Positions 8,549 through 19,087 of a stretch of DNA of 64,000 nt are shown in pieces. The DNA is from Alphaproteobacteria bacterium (GTDB lineage: Bacteria > Pseudomonadota > Alphaproteobacteria > UBA8366 > Aestuariispiraceae): positions 3,728,001 through 3,792,000 of the forward strand of contig JAWPMN010000001.1 of NCBI GenBank assembly GCA_033344895.1, given 5' to 3'. Position numbers and translations under genes: made by a program. Each line of letters opens with the position of its first letter. The stretch's first letter is position 1. The notes beneath the pieces are model-generated. The model did no database searches. It was not told the DNA's origin and saw only the letters and a list, made by a program, of their open reading frames with translations.

Positions 8549-9116
8549 TTGTCGGGAAATCTCTGACCAGACAGTTCAGGCAACGATCGCGTCGGTCCAG
8601 TGGCGGGTCGCTGGGCAGCAGTTCCCGGACCGCGAGGGCGAATGCGTCGTTGAATGCCTCATTTCCCGGTGTGGCGCCTTCGGGGAACCTGAGCCAAAGC
8701 GAGCTGAGATCCCGATCCCGCTTGCAATAGACGATCAACGCCTCGTCGGCATAGCGGCTGCCAGGATCGGGCTTTGTCTCGCCGCGGCACAGATAGGCAC
8801 CGATCGCATCGGGCGGTGGCTGGAACAGCACTTCGATGCGTCCCGGGCCGATGTCTGGATTGTTCGGTCTGTCGGTAAAGGTGATCGGAAGTCCCGGGTT
8901 GCGACCGCTCATCGCCGCGCCCACTGCGTTCGAAAGTTTCTTCCCATCGATGCGGTACGGATTACCGGAAACCGACAGGGGCATCTCCTTGCCGCCGTGA
9001 AACGCCATCAGTTCCAGAAAATCGTAGGAGCTGGCAAAATGCTGATTATACAGCGTTCCACCGGAACAGGCGGTCAGCGTCAGAGCTAGGGCGGCGAAAG
9101 ACAAAAATCGGCGCAT
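8541..9116 (-). CDS. Uncharacterised lipoprotein
   Basis: About 191 residues from the ATG at 9116, picked because GGAG sits 7 bases upstream; an ATG at 9122 is possible. The N-terminus MRRFLSFAALALTLTAC is a lipoprotein signal with an LTAC lipobox (Cys 17). The mature part carries two cysteines near the end (RCLNCLVRDF) and segments such as GPGRIEVLFQPPPDAIGAYLC that I cannot assign to a known family. It should be anchored in the inner or outer membrane. It lies upstream of nothing obvious and downstream of parE (80 bases between parE start side and this gene is taken up by its leader). Function unknown. Confidence 0.7.
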   Translation of the reverse strand: MRRFLSFAALALTLTACSGGTLYNQHFASSYDFLELMAFHGGKEMPLSVSGNPYRIDGKKLSNAVGAAMSGRNPGLPITFTDRPNNPDIGPGRIEVLFQPPPDAIGAYLCRGETKPDPGSRYADEALIVYCKRDRDLSSLWLRFPEGATPGNEAFNDAFALAVRELLPSDPPLDRRDRCLNCLVRDFPTIR

Positions 9117-9196
9117 CGACATACTCCAGTCCCAATCCGTCCCTTGCACGGATATGGTGAGGAGGGGCAAAAACGCCAGAGCCCGCGATGCGATGT

Positions 9197-11185
9197 CTAG
9201 ACGTCCAAGTCCTCGATGAACCGGGCATTGTCCTGAATGTACTGGAACCGCAGTTCCGGCTTCTTGCCCATCAATGTCTCGACGATCTTGGCCGTGCGGC
9301 GGCTTTCCTCCAGCTCGTCCTCACGGCTTCGGTCGGGCAGTTCGACACGCAGAAGGGTGCGTTTGGCGGGATCCATCGTCGTTTCGCGCAGTTGCTGCGG
9401 CGGCATCTCGCCCAGGCCCTTGAAGCGACTGATATCAACCTTCGCGTTCGGTTTGAACTCGGCCTTGATCGCGGCGTCCTTTGCGGCGTCATCCATGGCA
9501 TAGACCGATTTTCCGCCATGGGTCAGGCGGTAAAGCGGCGGCTGCGCCAGGAACAGGCGGCCGGATTCAACAAGGCCGGGCATCTCGCGGTAGAAGAATG
9601 TCATCAGCAGGGAGGCGATATGCGCGCCGTCGACGTCGGCATCGGTCATGATGATGACCCGTTCGTAGCGCAGCTTGTCCAACCGGAAATCCGCCCGTGT
9701 GCCGCAGCCCAGCGCCTGGATGATGTCCTTCAGTTCCTGGTTCTGCTTCAACTTGTCAGCCGAAGCTGATGCAACGTTCAGGATCTTGCCCTTCATTGGC
9801 AGGATCGCCTGGGTCTTCCGGTTGCGTGCCTGTTTGGCGCTGCCGCCGGCACTGTCGCCCTCGACCAGGAAGATTTCCGTACCTTCGGCGCTTTCGTCCG
9901 AACAGTCCGCCAGTTTGCCGGGCAACCGCAGCTTGCGGGTCGGCGTCTTGCGGCGCTGCTCCTTCTGCTGCTTGCGGCGCTGACGTTCGTCGACTCGCTC
10001 CAGAATTCGCTCGAGCAGATCGTTGGCGGAGGCCGGGTCTTCGGCCAGCCAATGATCAAAGCGGTCCTTCAGTGCGCTTTCGACCATCTTGCCGGCTTCG
10101 ACGGAAACAAGCTTTTCCTTGGTCTGTCCCTGGAACTGTGGATCCGGGATGAAGACCGACAGCATGATACAGGCCTCGCCCGTGACATCGTCACCGGTTA
10201 TCTGGGCGGCCTTCTTGTTGCCGACGAGTTCGCCGTAGGCGCGGATCGATTTAGCAAGCGCCGAACGCATTGCGCTTTCATGGGTTCCACCCTGCGGGGT
10301 CGGCACCGTGTTGCAATAGGTGTGACAGAACCCGTCGCCATCGGCCGGCCAGTGAATGGCCCATTCCATCTGGCCAACGCCGTCCTGCGCCTTCCAGCCG
10401 GCCGCAAAGGGGCGGGGGGTGATCGTCGCCCGTGCCCCGAGGGTAAAGGTCAGAAAATCCTTCAGACCGCCCGGGAAATGCAGCACGCCCTTTTGCGGTA
10501 CCTCGCTGCCTTCCGCCAGCAGGGACGGCGCGCAACTCCAGCGGATCTCGACACCCTTGAACAGATACGCCTTGGACCGGGCCATCTTGTAGAGGCGTTC
10601 CGGGTCGAAACGGGTCTTGTCGCCAAAGATCTGTCCATCCGGCTTGAACGTGACCGTGGTGCCGCGCCGGTTCGGCGCATCACCGACCTTCGAGAGCTTG
10701 TCCTGGGCAAGGCCGCGAGAGAAGTTCTGGCGATAGAGCGTACGGTCGCGCGCGACCTCGACCATCAGGCTTTCCGAGAGGGCATTCACGACGGAAATGC
10801 CCACACCGTGCAGGCCGCCGGATGTGGCATAGGCCTTACCCGAGAACTTGCCGCCGGAATGGAGGGTCGTCAGGATGACCTCCAGCGCCGATTTGTCCTT
10901 GTATTTCGGGTGCGGATCGATCGGGATGCCGCGGCCGTTGTCGCGGACCGTGCAGGTCCCGTCTTCGCCCAGTTCCAGTTCAATCCGGCTGGCATGCCCG
11001 GCGACCGCCTCGTCCATCGAGTTGTCCAGCACTTCGGCCACCAGATGATGGAAGGCACGCTCGTCGGTGCCGCCGATATACATGCCGGGTCGGCGTCGAA
11101 CGGGCTCAAGCCCCTCGAGAACCTCGATGTCCTTGGCGGAATAGTCTGCGCCCTTGGCGCCGGAGTTCTGGAAAAGATCGCTCAT
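9197..11185 (-). CDS. parE: DNA topoisomerase IV subunit B
   Basis: 662 residues. N-terminal GHKL ATPase: [33 protein letters not shown] and GGLHGVGISVVNALS. A transducer domain follows, then the TOPRIM segment with EGDSAGGSAKQARNRKTQAI and DADVDGAHIASLL. The length fits ParE (about 630-690) better than GyrB (about 800), and the C-terminal RFQYIQDNARFIEDLDV is ParE-like. With ParC it forms topoisomerase IV, which unlinks daughter chromosomes using ATP. parC is not in the window. Single gene on the minus strand, divergent from the thioesterase gene with about 86 bases between starts. Confidence 0.93.
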   Translation of the reverse strand: MSDLFQNSGAKGADYSAKDIEVLEGLEPVRRRPGMYIGGTDERAFHHLVAEVLDNSMDEAVAGHASRIELELGEDGTCTVRDNGRGIPIDPHPKYKDKSALEVILTTLHSGGKFSGKAYATSGGLHGVGISVVNALSESLMVEVARDRTLYRQNFSRGLAQDKLSKVGDAPNRRGTTVTFKPDGQIFGDKTRFDPERLYKMARSKAYLFKGVEIRWSCAPSLLAEGSEVPQKGVLHFPGGLKDFLTFTLGARATITPRPFAAGWKAQDGVGQMEWAIHWPADGDGFCHTYCNTVPTPQGGTHESAMRSALAKSIRAYGELVGNKKAAQITGDDVTGEACIMLSVFIPDPQFQGQTKEKLVSVEAGKMVESALKDRFDHWLAEDPASANDLLERILERVDERQRRKQQKEQRRKTPTRKLRLPGKLADCSDESAEGTEIFLVEGDSAGGSAKQARNRKTQAILPMKGKILNVASASADKLKQNQELKDIIQALGCGTRADFRLDKLRYERVIIMTDADVDGAHIASLLMTFFYREMPGLVESGRLFLAQPPLYRLTHGGKSVYAMDDAAKDAAIKAEFKPNAKVDISRFKGLGEMPPQQLRETTMDPAKRTLLRVELPDRSREDELEESRRTAKIVETLMGKKPELRFQYIQDNARFIEDLDV

Positions 11186-11271
11186 ATCGGCATTATACGG
11201 TCAGGCCCGGCTCTATCAAGCCTATAAGGTATAGGATGTGTGTCGGTGGCACTAGATATAGGATACGCGTC

Positions 11272-11661
11272 ATGAGTGATTCGTCCCAGAACGAGCCCCG
11301 CGGGGAACTTCAGATCCGCACCCTCGCCATGCCGGCGGACACCAATCCGTCCGGCGATATATTCGGCGGTTGGGTGCTGTCGCAGATGGACGTTGCCGGC
11401 GGGATCCTGGCGGCGACAAAGGCAAATGGGCGCGTTGCGACCGTGGCCGTCGACGGGATGACCTTCTATCTGCCGGTCTTCGTCGGTGATGTCGTTTGCT
11501 GCTACGGTGACGTCGTGCGCATCGGACGGACGTCCATCGCCGTCAACGTGCAGGCCTGGGCGCTGCGGGCCAAGACCAACGAGAGATGCCTGGTCACCGA
11601 AGGCGTCTACACCTATGTCGCAATCGGCGATGATCGTCGGCCGCGACAGATCGGAGACTGA
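11272..11661 (+). CDS. Acyl-CoA thioesterase, YciA-like hotdog protein
   Basis: 129 residues from the ATG at 11272; the frame is open to 11236 but the family starts near ELQIRTLAMPADTNPSGDIF. The hotdog hallmarks are GDIFGGWVLSQMDVAGGI (with the catalytic Asp) and TVAVDGMTFYLPVFVGD. YciA enzymes hydrolyse acyl-CoA esters broadly and release free CoA; they work as cytosolic hexamers. The next gene begins 13 bases after the stop, so the two are probably co-transcribed. Divergent from parE. Confidence 0.88.
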   Translation: MSDSSQNEPRGELQIRTLAMPADTNPSGDIFGGWVLSQMDVAGGILAATKANGRVATVAVDGMTFYLPVFVGDVVCCYGDVVRIGRTSIAVNVQAWALRAKTNERCLVTEGVYTYVAIGDDRRPRQIGD

Positions 11662-11674
11662 CCGGGAGGTCACT

Positions 11675-12043
11675 ATGCGTCGCATCCTGTCCATGGCCGC
11701 ACTCCTCTTCACCTGCAGCTTTCCGGCTGTTGCGGATGAGGCCGATGTCCTGGCGGTCGACATCACGGCGCAGGGGAACGGTACCTATCGCTTCGACGTC
11801 ACGGTCCGGCATGCCGACGAGGGCTGGGATCATTACGCCGACGGTTGGGAGATCCTGACCGAGGACGGGACCAGCCTAGGCTATCGGAAGCTGCACCACC
11901 CCCACGTCAATGAACAACCGTTTACGCGCTCCCTGTCCGGCGTCGAAATTCCCGACGGGGTCGACCGGGTCGTCGTGCGTGCCCATGACAGTGTCCACGA
12001 ATGGGGTGGGGCGGAGATGACGGTGACGGTGCCGCGCGACTAG
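11675..12043 (+). CDS. Small exported protein of unknown function
   Basis: 122 residues from the ATG at 11675, which has a GGGAGGT ribosome-binding site 4-5 bases upstream. A signal peptide (MRRILSMAALLFTCSFPAVA) is followed by a mature domain of about 100 residues rich in beta strands: NGTYRFDVTVRHADEGWDHY, DGTSLGYRKLHHPHVNEQ, VVVRAHDSVHEWGG. The several His residues (in HHPHVNEQPF and HDSVHEWGG) could bind metal, but I do not recognise the family with certainty. It sits 13 bases after the thioesterase gene and its stop overlaps that of the convergent GFA gene. Confidence 0.75.
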   Translation: MRRILSMAALLFTCSFPAVADEADVLAVDITAQGNGTYRFDVTVRHADEGWDHYADGWEILTEDGTSLGYRKLHHPHVNEQPFTRSLSGVEIPDGVDRVVVRAHDSVHEWGGAEMTVTVPRD

Positions 12044-12444
12044 ACGTCGCCGCCGATATCCTCGGCCTGCATCAAGGGGAGCCAGTCGAGCCTGCTGCTG
12101 CAGTAGTACTGCCGCGACGGGACGAGATTTCGCCGATCGTCCAAGGTACCGACACGAACGCCATAAACCTTCGGGCCGTCGGCGTTCGGCGCGGAATAGA
12201 TCGGGGAACCGCAGGTCGGGCAGAAACTCTGCTGCCGTTCACGGCCGCTGTCGGCGATCTTCACGTAGACGGTCGGCTCTCCCTTCAGCAGGGTGAGGCC
12301 GTCCGGAGCGGTGAAGGCGACGGTGCGATAGGCGCTTCCGGACAGGGATTGGCAATCGGTGCAGTGACAGATGATGACGTCGGCGGGATCGATTTCCGCC
12401 TCGTACTCAATGCCGCCGCAATGACACCGCCCGGTCATGCGCAT
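12040..12444 (-). CDS. GFA family zinc protein (glutathione-dependent formaldehyde-activating-like)
   Basis: About 134 residues from the ATG at 12444 (12438 is a second candidate). The Zn ligands of the GFA/CENP-V fold are visible: RCHCGG near the start, IICHCTDCQSLSGSAYR, and SFCPTCGSPIYS. The founder Gfa was proposed to speed the reaction of formaldehyde with glutathione, but most paralogues like this have no tested role. It starts four bases beyond the uvrA stop and is probably read from the uvrA transcript. Convergent with the small exported protein, with a 4-base overlap of the ends. Confidence 0.86.
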   Translation of the reverse strand: MRMTGRCHCGGIEYEAEIDPADVIICHCTDCQSLSGSAYRTVAFTAPDGLTLLKGEPTVYVKIADSGRERQQSFCPTCGSPIYSAPNADGPKVYGVRVGTLDDRRNLVPSRQYYCSSRLDWLPLMQAEDIGGDV

Positions 12445-12448
12445 GAGA

Positions 12449-15301
12449 TCATCCGGCCTTTTTCTGAACCTGCTTCCCCAGATAGGGCGCCAGATAGCGA
12501 CCTGTATGGGACCGGTCCGCCTTGACGATTTCTTCTGGTGTGCCCTGCGCAACGATCTCGCCGCCGCGCGTGCCGCCGTCCGGACCAAGATCGATGATCC
12601 AGTCGGCGGTCTTGATGACCTCCAGATTGTGTTCGATCACGACCACGGTGTTGCCGGAATCGACCAGTGTTTGAAGGACTTCCAGCAGTTTGCTGACGTC
12701 ATGGAAATGCAGTCCGGTCGTTGGCTCGTCGAGGACATAGAGCGTCCTGCCGGTCGCCTTCTTCGACAGTTCCTTGGCCAGTTTGACGCGCTGCGCCTCG
12801 CCGCCGGACAGGGTCGTCGCCTGCTGACCGACCTTGATATAGCCCAGGCCGACACGCTGCAGAGTGACCAACTTATCCCGGATCGACGGCACGGCCTTGA
12901 AGAATTCCGCCCCTTCGTCGACGGTCATCTCCAGGACGTCGGCAATGGATTTGTCGCGATACTGAACTTCCAGCGTTTCGCGATTGTAGCGGTGCCCATG
13001 GCACTGGTCGCACTGCACGTAGACGTCGGGCAGGAAGTGCATCTCGATCTTGATGACGCCGTCGCCCTGGCAGGCTTCACAGCGGCCGCCCTTGACGTTG
13101 AAGCTGAAACGACCCGGCTGGTAGCCGCGTGCCTTCGCTTCCGGCAGTCCGGCGAACCAGTCGCGGATCGGTGTGAAGGCACCGGTATAGGTCGCCGGGT
13201 TCGAACGCGGCGTCCGGCCGATCGGGGACTGATCAATGTCGATGATCTTGTCGAGGAAATTCATGCCCTCGATCTTGTCGTGGTGGCCGGGATGGTCGCG
13301 GCTTCCCATCAATGCGCGGGACAGGGCGCGCTGCATGGTTTCGATGATCAGCGTCGACTTGCCGGAACCGCTGACCCCGGTGACGACCGTCAGGGTACCC
13401 AGCGGAATGGTCGCGTCGACGTTCTGAAGGTTGTTCTCGCGCGCGCCGAACACCTTCAGGAGCTGGCCCTTGTGCCCCTTGCGGCGCTTCTTCGGGACTT
13501 CGATCTGCTTCATGCCGGTCAGGTACTGCGCGGTCAGGGAACGCGGGTTCTGCATAACTTCCGCGGGCAGACCCGCCGCCACGACTTCGCCGCCATGCAC
13601 CCCTGCGCCGGGGCCCATATCGACCAGATAATCGGCCGCGCGGATCGCATCTTCATCGTGCTCCACGACGATCACCGTGTTGCCGAGGTCCCGCAGCCGA
13701 CGCAGCGTTTCCAGCAAACGGTCGTTGTCGCGCTGGTGCAGGCCGATGGAAGGCTCGTCCAGCACATAAAGCACGCCGGTCAGGCCCGACCCGATCTGAG
13801 AGGCGAGGCGGATACGCTGGCTTTCCCCGCCACTCAGCGTGCCGGAGTTCCGGCTGAGGGTCAGGTAGTCCAGTCCGACATTGTTCAGGAAGCCCAGCCG
13901 CTCGTTGATTTCCTTCAGGATACGATAGGCGATTTCCTTCTGCTTGTCGGTCAGGTGGTCGTCCAGGCCTTCGAACCAGGCGCCGGCATCGGCGATGGAC
14001 ATCTGCCCCACCTCGCCGATATGACGCCCGCCGACCTTCACAGCCAGGGCCTCCGGTTTGAGCCGGTGGCCGTTACAGGCTGGGCAGGGGGTCACTGTCT
14101 GATACTTGGACAATTCCTCGCGCGACCAGTTGGACTCGGTTTCGCGATATCGGCGCTCCATATTCGGAATGACGCCTTCGAAAGGTTTCTTGGTCTTGTA
14201 GGAACGGAGACCATCGTCATAGCGAAACTCGATCGCCTCCTCGCCACTGCCATGCAGGACGCAGTTCCGTACCTTCTCGTCCAGTTCCGCGAATGGCGTT
14301 TTCAGCGACGCCCCATAATGACGGACGATCGCTTCGAGCGTCTGCTTGTAATAGGGGGATGACGAGGTCGACCATGGCGCAATCGCCCCCTGCCAGAGGG
14401 ATTTGGTCTTGTCCGGGACGATCAGATCGACATCGAATTCCATATCCGTGCCCAGACCGTCGCAGGTCGGGCAGGCACCGAACGGGTTGTTGAAGCTGAA
14501 CAGTCGCGGCTCGATCTCCTCGATCGTGAAGCCGGAAACAGGGCAGGCGAACTTGGCGGAAAAGATCGTCTGATCGCCGCCATCCGCATTTTCCGCAAAC
14601 AACAGCCCATCCGAAATGCCGAGGGCGGTTTCGATCGAATCCGCGAGGCGCTGCTCCAGCCCTTCGCGAACCACCACGCGGTCCACGACCACGTCGATCG
14701 TGTGTTTCAGCTTTTTGTCGAGCGCCGGGACGTCCTCGATCTCGTAGAACTTGCCGTCGACCTTCACGCGCTGGAACCCGCGTTTCTGAAGTTCGCCGAA
14801 CTCTTTTCGATATTCCCCTTTGCGACCCCGCACCAGCGGCGCCAGCAGGTAAAGGCGCGTGCCTTCCTCCATCGCCATGATCCGGTCGACCATCTGGGAT
14901 ACGGTCTGGCTTTCGATCGGCAGGCCCGTGGCCGGGGAATAGGGGACCCCGACGCGCGCCCACAGAAGGCGCATATAGTCATAGATCTCGGTCACGGTCC
15001 CGACGGTGGATCGCGGGTTGCGCGACGTCGTCTTCTGCTCGATGGAAATCGCGGGTGACAGACCTTCGATCAGGTCGACATCCGGCTTCTGCATCATCTC
15101 CAGGAACTGCCGGGCATAGGCCGAGAGGCTTTCGACATAGCGGCGCTGCCCGTCGGCATAGATCGTATCGAATGCAAGGGAGGATTTGCCGGATCCGCTG
15201 AGCCCGGTGATCACCACCAGCTTGTCCCGGGGCAGGTCGACATCGACGTTCTTTAAGTTGTGCTCACGCGCGCCGCGAACTGAAATCGTGTCGTTGACCA
15301 T
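12449..15301 (-). CDS. uvrA: Excinuclease ABC subunit A
   Basis: 950 residues from the ATG at 15301, with GGTGAGG upstream and the canonical beginning [19 protein letters not shown]; the open frame continues to 15355 without a good start. Two ABC ATPase modules: Walker [11 protein letters not shown] and [10 protein letters not shown], signatures [12 protein letters not shown] and [12 protein letters not shown]. Zinc-binding CxxC pairs are in [16 protein letters not shown] and the CEACQGDG / CDQCHGHR module. UvrA dimers find bulky DNA damage and load UvrB in nucleotide excision repair. I did not find a convincing LexA box upstream. Confidence 0.96.
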   Translation of the reverse strand: MVNDTISVRGAREHNLKNVDVDLPRDKLVVITGLSGSGKSSLAFDTIYADGQRRYVESLSAYARQFLEMMQKPDVDLIEGLSPAISIEQKTTSRNPRSTVGTVTEIYDYMRLLWARVGVPYSPATGLPIESQTVSQMVDRIMAMEEGTRLYLLAPLVRGRKGEYRKEFGELQKRGFQRVKVDGKFYEIEDVPALDKKLKHTIDVVVDRVVVREGLEQRLADSIETALGISDGLLFAENADGGDQTIFSAKFACPVSGFTIEEIEPRLFSFNNPFGACPTCDGLGTDMEFDVDLIVPDKTKSLWQGAIAPWSTSSSPYYKQTLEAIVRHYGASLKTPFAELDEKVRNCVLHGSGEEAIEFRYDDGLRSYKTKKPFEGVIPNMERRYRETESNWSREELSKYQTVTPCPACNGHRLKPEALAVKVGGRHIGEVGQMSIADAGAWFEGLDDHLTDKQKEIAYRILKEINERLGFLNNVGLDYLTLSRNSGTLSGGESQRIRLASQIGSGLTGVLYVLDEPSIGLHQRDNDRLLETLRRLRDLGNTVIVVEHDEDAIRAADYLVDMGPGAGVHGGEVVAAGLPAEVMQNPRSLTAQYLTGMKQIEVPKKRRKGHKGQLLKVFGARENNLQNVDATIPLGTLTVVTGVSGSGKSTLIIETMQRALSRALMGSRDHPGHHDKIEGMNFLDKIIDIDQSPIGRTPRSNPATYTGAFTPIRDWFAGLPEAKARGYQPGRFSFNVKGGRCEACQGDGVIKIEMHFLPDVYVQCDQCHGHRYNRETLEVQYRDKSIADVLEMTVDEGAEFFKAVPSIRDKLVTLQRVGLGYIKVGQQATTLSGGEAQRVKLAKELSKKATGRTLYVLDEPTTGLHFHDVSKLLEVLQTLVDSGNTVVVIEHNLEVIKTADWIIDLGPDGGTRGGEIVAQGTPEEIVKADRSHTGRYLAPYLGKQVQKKAG

Positions 15302-15580
15302 GAACCTCACCGGTTTTGAGCTGAGAAATTTGAGCAAGGGAATATAGGGGACCATTCCGTGAACTTCGAGTCCGGATGCTGCATCGCAGCCAGTTATCCC
15401 CAGGAATTGCTGACACCTGTTGTCATTCTTCCGGCCCCCGTCGGCGCGTCAGCGCAATTTCGGCAAGAATTTGTTAAATCTCGTCGCCCGAGTGGAAAAT
15501 TTATTAACGAAATCTTGGCTATTTTCGGTGATCTGTGAGTCGGTGAGTTTACGCAGTGCAAAGATGTGGGGAATTGCAAC

Positions 15581-17767
15581 ATGGCGTTGGCGACGGAAGC
15601 CGGGACTAACGGGCCAGATGAGGGGGGCTCGACGACCCGTTTCGGATTGCGGGTGAAGCTGCTCCTGGCGATGGGGGTAATTGCCGCTACAACAGTGATT
15701 TCGGCGGGGATCAGCGGTCTGTCCTTTGATCGGATTTCCGATCAGATGAACCTGTTCAGCTCCCGGACGTTGTCAGACCTTGAAGCCGCGCAACGGGTCA
15801 GCGCGCTGGGCCCCAGCGTCGGCGCCGGCGCGGCAAACCTGATCGCGTCGCCCAGCGAGGCGGAACGCATCCAGCGCTTTGAGCGATTGCAGCAGGACAT
15901 CGCCGAGTTGCGTCAGGTGGTGCAGAACCTTTCCGGCGCCGACGCGTCGGATGCTGACATCCAGGCGACCATCGAATCCCTGGCCGCCAATCTGAGATTG
16001 ATCAATGACGCCGTCGGCCGCCGCACCTCACAGGAACAGGCTGTCGCCGCGGCTTTTGAAGAGATCGCCACCGCGCGCAAGGCGCTGAACGACCAGCTTG
16101 GGCCGTATATCGAGGAACTGAGTGGCAATGTCGGCGACAATTTCAACAACATGCTGACCCAGCCCGACAAGATGATGGAGTTCTTGTTCCCGTTATATGG
16201 CGCCTACGGCAAGGTACAGGTGCTGCATACGGTTCAGGCCTTCTCCGATCAGATCATGACGCATGTCGTCACCATCGCGACCGCGCCGACGGAAGCGCGC
16301 ATGCGTGAAGCGGATGCCGAAGCGCAGGAACTGCTGCGCTGGGCCTCCGACACGCGATCGGCGCTCAACGCGGATTTCACGGAATCGGGGCGGGCCGTCG
16401 CGGAACTGCTCAAGGCATTCTTCGAGGTGCTCGGCAAGGAAAAGGGCCTCGCCTTTCATCGGGCTCAGGTTTTCGCAGTTCAGGCGGAACTGGAAACGTT
16501 GATGGCCGAAAACCAGCAACTTGTTGCCAAGCTTGAAGATTTTACACTGGATGCCGCCGGGGCGGCGGCTCAGGGCGGTCGGGAGTCCATCGGCCTGGTC
16601 GAGGACACGGTCCTGCAATCGGAGATCTGGTTGATTGCGATCAGCATCCTGTCGATCGCTCTGGCTTTCGGCATCGGCTACTTCTATGTCGGCCGCATGG
16701 TGGTCGGGCGCCTGCTGAACCTCTCCGACGCGATGGAGCGCATTGCCGGCGGCGATCTGGACTCTGAAATCGATACCCGCCAGGGCGACGAAATCGGCAA
16801 TATGAGCCGGGCGCTGGTGACGCTCCGCGAAAACTCCCGCAAGGTCGAGAGCCTTCGGGCCGAGAAGGAAGTTGCCGACCGAAATGCGGAACGCGAACGG
16901 CGCGCCGCCCTGAACCGGTTGGCCGACGATTTCAACAGCCGCGTTTCCGCCATTGTTCAAAGCGTGGATGTCGCCGTTTCCGGGCTGACCGATGCGGTGA
17001 ACGGCATGGCGCAGGATACATCGCGCTCCGCGGAACAGGCCCGTGCGGCTTCCCGATCGGCGCAGACCTCGGTGGATCGGATCGGCAGCGTGTCGCAGAC
17101 GTCTCTGGAACTGTCCGAATCCATGCGGGATATGAGCGCCCGCACCAGTGAGGCGTCGCGCATCTCGGGCTCTGTCACGCAGGATGCGGAGCGAACGGAT
17201 ACGGCAGTGGAATCGCTCTCGGAAGCCGCTGCCCGGATCGGCGACGTCGTTGCCCTGATCTCCGATATTGCCGAACAGACCAATCTGCTGGCGCTGAATG
17301 CAACGATCGAGGCGGCGCGAGCGGGTGAGGCCGGAAAGGGATTTGCCGTCGTGGCGAACGAGGTGAAGAGCCTGGCCAACCAGACCGCATCCGCGACCGG
17401 CGACATCGTGGCCCAGGTCGATGCCATCAAATCGGCGGTGCGCGAAGCGGCGGATACGACCAAGCTGGTGACCGAAGGGGTCGGCAATGTCGACCGCGTC
17501 GTCTCGGAAATTGCCGACGTCACCCAGCGTCAGACGGATGCGACGGCGGCCATTAATGAGACCATGCAGTCGACCTCTCAGGAGATCGAATCCGTGAACG
17601 GGCAGGTCGGCAGCATCATGGCCGCCTCCGAACAGGTTCAGTCGGCATCCGACGCCCTGGTCCGCGGAGTCGGCGAAGTTCGTCAGAGCACGGGTGATCT
17701 GGCCCGCGAACTTGAACGGTTCGTGACGGATATTCGTCGGGACGATTCCGAGGCCCGTGCGACCTGA
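15581..17767 (+). CDS. Methyl-accepting chemotaxis protein
   Basis: 728 residues from the ATG at 15581 (a GTG at 15566 adds five). Transmembrane helix 1 at about 26-48; a periplasmic, mainly helical sensor domain of about 300 residues with no Cache-like pattern that I can see; transmembrane helix 2 at about 349-370; HAMP ([20 protein letters not shown]); a cytoplasmic signalling hairpin with the conserved tip [19 protein letters not shown]. Receptors of this type sense a ligand and control CheA. No C-terminal CheR/CheB pentapeptide is evident. The sensor ligand is unknown. The stop codon abuts that of the convergent aminotransferase. Confidence 0.94.
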   Translation: MALATEAGTNGPDEGGSTTRFGLRVKLLLAMGVIAATTVISAGISGLSFDRISDQMNLFSSRTLSDLEAAQRVSALGPSVGAGAANLIASPSEAERIQRFERLQQDIAELRQVVQNLSGADASDADIQATIESLAANLRLINDAVGRRTSQEQAVAAAFEEIATARKALNDQLGPYIEELSGNVGDNFNNMLTQPDKMMEFLFPLYGAYGKVQVLHTVQAFSDQIMTHVVTIATAPTEARMREADAEAQELLRWASDTRSALNADFTESGRAVAELLKAFFEVLGKEKGLAFHRAQVFAVQAELETLMAENQQLVAKLEDFTLDAAGAAAQGGRESIGLVEDTVLQSEIWLIAISILSIALAFGIGYFYVGRMVVGRLLNLSDAMERIAGGDLDSEIDTRQGDEIGNMSRALVTLRENSRKVESLRAEKEVADRNAERERRAALNRLADDFNSRVSAIVQSVDVAVSGLTDAVNGMAQDTSRSAEQARAASRSAQTSVDRIGSVSQTSLELSESMRDMSARTSEASRISGSVTQDAERTDTAVESLSEAAARIGDVVALISDIAEQTNLLALNATIEAARAGEAGKGFAVVANEVKSLANQTASATGDIVAQVDAIKSAVREAADTTKLVTEGVGNVDRVVSEIADVTQRQTDATAAINETMQSTSQEIESVNGQVGSIMAASEQVQSASDALVRGVGEVRQSTGDLARELERFVTDIRRDDSEARAT

Positions 17768-18949
17768 TCAGTTCGTGTTCAGGAAGTCCCCGATACGCTC
17801 GATGGCGCGCAGAATGTTCTCCTGGGAGTTCGCGTAGGAAATCCGCAGGTAGCCTTCACCGTGGATGCCGAAACTGGTGCCGGCAATTGCCGCGACATGC
17901 GCTTCGGTCAGCAGCTTGTCCTGCAAGGTGCGGGCATCCAGTCCGGTGCCCGAAATGTTCGGAAAGGCATAGAAGGCCCCGCCTGGATCGACACAGGATA
18001 CGCCCGGAAGGTCGTTTAGCGCGGCAACGGTCGCTTTGCGCCTGGCGTCGAATGCCGTCACCATGTCCCGGGCGGCATCCTGCGGCCCCTCTAGAGCGGC
18101 AATCCCGGCATACTGGGTGGCGGCGTTGACGCAGGAATGGTCGTTGATTGCTAGCCGGGTTGCCTTCTCGACCAGTTTCTCCGGCCACACGGCATAGCCC
18201 AGACGCCAACCCGTCATCGCATAGGTCTTCGACCAGCCGTCCAGCATGATCGCGCGGTTCGCCAGATGCGGATACTGGAGGATCGAACAGTGCTGCCGGC
18301 CGTCATACAGCATGCAAGAATAGATTTCGTCGGACAGGATCGCGACGTCCGGATGCCGCTCCAGCCCGGCGGCAAGCTTGTCCATTTCCGCCACCGGCGT
18401 GACCCCGCCCGTCGGATTGGCCGGACTGTTGACGATGATCAGGCGGGTTTTCGGCGTGATGAGGGACAGCAACTCGTCGGCGGAAAAGGCGAAGCCGTTT
18501 TCCTCGCGCAGGGGCAGGGGGACCGCCCTGGCGCCGCTGAACTCGATCGCGGATCGATAGATCGGGAAACCGGGGTCCGGATAGATGATTTCCGCACCGG
18601 GCTCTCCGAACATCAGCATGGCGAAGAACATCGTGACCTTGCCCCCGGGCACGACAACGACCCGGTTCGGGTCGACTTCGACACCGTGGCGGCGTTCCAG
18701 GTCGGCGCTGATGGCTTCCCGCAAGGCCGGAATACCGTTGGCCGGCGTATAGCCGTGATGCCCGTTGCGCAGGGCCTTTGCAGCGGCCTCTACGATATGC
18801 GGCGGAGTCGGAAAATCGGGCTGGCCGATGCCGAGATTGATCATGTCCGCGCCACGCGCACTCAACGCATTCGCCTTGGCAAGGACGTCGAAGGCGGTTT
18901 CGGTGCCGAGGCGGTCCATGCGGGCGGCGAGTAGGGGCATGTCGGTCAA
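17768..18949 (-). CDS. PLP-dependent class I/II aminotransferase
   Basis: 393 residues. Fold type I landmarks: GIGQPDFPTPPHIVEAA, HHGYTPANGIPALREAI, NSPANPTGG, Asp/Tyr in LSDEIYSCMLYDG that hold the PLP ring, the Schiff-base Lys in DGWSKTYAMTGWRLGY (about 241), and Arg in YLRISYANS (about 376) that binds the substrate carboxylate. This is the aspartate aminotransferase-like subgroup (AspC/AatA/YhdR type); the amino acid used cannot be read from sequence. Cytosolic dimer. Single gene on the minus strand, convergent with the chemoreceptor. Confidence 0.92.
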   Translation of the reverse strand: MTDMPLLAARMDRLGTETAFDVLAKANALSARGADMINLGIGQPDFPTPPHIVEAAAKALRNGHHGYTPANGIPALREAISADLERRHGVEVDPNRVVVVPGGKVTMFFAMLMFGEPGAEIIYPDPGFPIYRSAIEFSGARAVPLPLREENGFAFSADELLSLITPKTRLIIVNSPANPTGGVTPVAEMDKLAAGLERHPDVAILSDEIYSCMLYDGRQHCSILQYPHLANRAIMLDGWSKTYAMTGWRLGYAVWPEKLVEKATRLAINDHSCVNAATQYAGIAALEGPQDAARDMVTAFDARRKATVAALNDLPGVSCVDPGGAFYAFPNISGTGLDARTLQDKLLTEAHVAAIAGTSFGIHGEGYLRISYANSQENILRAIERIGDFLNTN

Positions 18950-19087
18950 TCTCCTGTCGGTCAGCGGGCCACGCAGAAATGCGGGCCGAGATTAGGACCA
19001 AGGTGGAGGGCTCTGCAAGGCGGCGGTCGTCCCGCTGCGTCCAGGCATGCGTGGGGTCTGATCCGGCAGAGGTACGGTAGGAAAGGG

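Noticed and set aside
12437-14362. 641-codon plus-strand open frame
   Set aside because: Antisense shadow of uvrA.
15394-15402. DnaA-box-like TTATCCCCA upstream of uvrA
   Set aside because: A single imperfect copy without AT-rich repeats or neighbouring origin genes; not evidence of an origin.
15302-15480. Possible LexA/SOS box for uvrA
   Set aside because: I looked for the alphaproteobacterial GTTC-N7-GTTC or GAAC-N7-GAAC pattern and found only single half-sites.
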